DNA from: Candidatus Kapaibacterium sp.
GTDB lineage: Bacteria > Bacteroidota > Ignavibacteria > Kapaibacteriales > HRBIN21
Direction of reading: 5' to 3'
NCBI GenBank assembly: GCA_025055465.1
Contig: JANWXA010000078.1
Location: 1 to 8,563 of the forward strand
Length of the DNA stretch: 8,563 bases
This document shows, piece by piece, positions 7,545 to 8,563 of the stretch. The notes under the pieces were generated by a model. The model was not told the origin of the DNA. It worked only from the letters and a program-made list of their open reading frames with translations, and did not search any database. The position numbers and the translations under genes are program-made. Each line of letters starts with the position of its first letter. Positions within the stretch are counted from its first letter, which is position 1.

Positions 7545-8563
7545 TTACTCCATCCACAGTCCAACGCGCCCGCGTCCTTCACGAAGTACTTCCATCAAGT
7601 CGCGATACCCCTGTGCGGACAGCTCTACTCCGAGATGCGGAATGAGGTAGGCGCTAATAGGAGTATCTTGCTCGTACAGACAGAGCAACACAGGACAGCC
7701 GCTTGGGCTGCTCTGCTGAAGCCGGTGGAGACGTTGGATAACTTCCAAGGTGTGATCACTAACAGGCAGCTCTAAACGGAAGCCGCGTGCTAATCGGCGC
7801 AGTCCACGCTCCAATGGCTCAGCCGTTGCGACAATGAGCCGAGGGCTGCTTTCTCTCAACTCCACCCGACCCGACAGCAAGAGGAGCTCCCCTTCGCGCA
7901 AGTACAGCTCAACAGAGACAAAGGCTTCATGCCAGAAAACGGCCTCGGCTTGCCCGCTCCAATCCTCTACCGTAGCAAAGGCAATAGGGCGTTGCTGGCG
8001 GTCGCGGCGACGTTGCACGGCTGTTACTACAGCGGCTACACGCACTGCATTCCCATTCGCCTGCTCCACCCACTGCTGGAGCCGGGCGAGAGGAACAACC
8101 ACCCCTTGAAGCAAACTCTCATACTCCTGCAACGGATGAGCGCTCAGATACAGTCCCAAGACCTCCCGCTCTCGGCGAAGCTGCTCTGAAAAGCTCCACG
8201 GCGGCACATCGGGCAATTCCGGTTCAGTCGGACCGATACCCGATGCGTCAAATAGGCTTTGCATTGGACCGGCATCAGCAGTTATCCGAGCATATTCCAC
8301 AGCTTTTTCTACGGCCGCCATCAATTGCGCCCGATGCCCCTGACCCAAACTGTCAAAAGCGCCAGCGGCAATCAAAGCCTCCAGGGCCCGGCGATTGACA
8401 ATGCGGGAATCCGTTCGGCGTGCTATATCGAACAGTGAGCGGAAAGGCCCGAGACGGCGAGCTCGGAGCAGTTCCTCTACGGCTGCCATACCTACATTTT
8501 TTATGCCTGCCAGCCCGAAAAGAATCGTACGGGTATCAATAGCCTGAAAGCTGGCCACCGAGC
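7545..8563 (-). CDS. dnaE: DNA polymerase III alpha subunit, C-terminal part (5' end outside window)
   Basis: The C-terminal 339 or so codons of the replicative polymerase subunit; the catalytic PHP and palm/finger domains lie beyond the window. Counting from the Val at 8558, the visible part has a helix-hairpin-helix segment (LFGLAGIKNVGMAAVEEL, 13-30), then NRRALEALIAAGAFDSLG (55-72) and LGLYLSAHPLQEYE (134-147), all conserved in DnaE. An OB fold follows at about 172-250 (VRVAAVVTAVQRRR; IAFATVEDWSGQAEAVFW; LLLSGRVE), which in this family contacts single-stranded template. A final alpha/beta domain (about 262-337) ends GRVGLWME. At the usual position of the internal sliding-clamp motif the sequence reads MQSLFD. 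The stop is TAA at 7547-7545, followed by 224 bp without a recognised gene. Its co-directional position next to DUF2892 may be fortuitous. Confidence 0.95.
   Translation of the reverse strand, partial: SVASFQAIDTRTILFGLAGIKNVGMAAVEELLRARRLGPFRSLFDIARRTDSRIVNRRALEALIAAGAFDSLGQGHRAQLMAAVEKAVEYARITADAGPMQSLFDASGIGPTEPELPDVPPWSFSEQLRREREVLGLYLSAHPLQEYESLLQGVVVPLARLQQWVEQANGNAVRVAAVVTAVQRRRDRQQRPIAFATVEDWSGQAEAVFWHEAFVSVELYLREGELLLLSGRVELRESSPRLIVATAEPLERGLRRLARGFRLELPVSDHTLEVIQRLHRLQQSSPSGCPVLLCLYEQDTPISAYLIPHLGVELSAQGYRDLMEVLREGRGRVGLWME

Noticed and set aside
7526..7553. Inverted repeat ATGGAGT/ACTCCAT spanning the dnaE stop codon
   Set aside because: A 7-bp stem with a 14-base loop and no U tract; within chance expectation and partly coding.

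Overview
The window holds seven genes, all on the minus strand, so transcription runs from high to low coordinates: dnaE 3' end, a small DUF2892 membrane protein, an M28-family peptidase lipoprotein, a TPR protein, a DUF5686 outer-membrane-type protein, a CpoB/YbgF-like lipoprotein, and ruvA. Genes fill almost all of the sequence. Gaps are 67 to 224 bp and hold no tRNA, rRNA, CRISPR array, insertion sequence or convincing terminator.

The organism is most likely in the Bacteroidota/Chlorobiota/Ignavibacteria (FCB) group. The main pointer is the DUF5686 protein with an N-terminal carboxypeptidase-regulatory-like domain, an architecture typical of that group. Most starts also lack a Shine-Dalgarno sequence, as is common there. 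GC is roughly 58-60% in a few lines counted by hand, which is high for the group. No finer placement is supported.

Layout: at the high-coordinate edge is the C-terminal part of the DNA polymerase III alpha subunit (helix-hairpin-helix, OB fold, C-terminal domain). Five envelope genes follow: one inner-membrane protein, two predicted lipoproteins, one exported TPR protein and one predicted outer-membrane beta-barrel protein. At the low-coordinate edge is ruvA, the Holliday-junction binding subunit of RuvAB, missing only its last few codons. The two DNA-metabolism genes thus bracket an envelope block. Spacing permits co-transcription, but no promoters could be pinned down.

The most unusual feature is RuvA. 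Relative to E. coli RuvA recalled from memory it carries two in-frame changes: about 15 residues are missing between the two helix-hairpin-helix motifs, and the acidic-pin loop is rewritten with about five extra residues. I found no clearly new multi-gene system; otherwise this looks like an ordinary chromosomal region.
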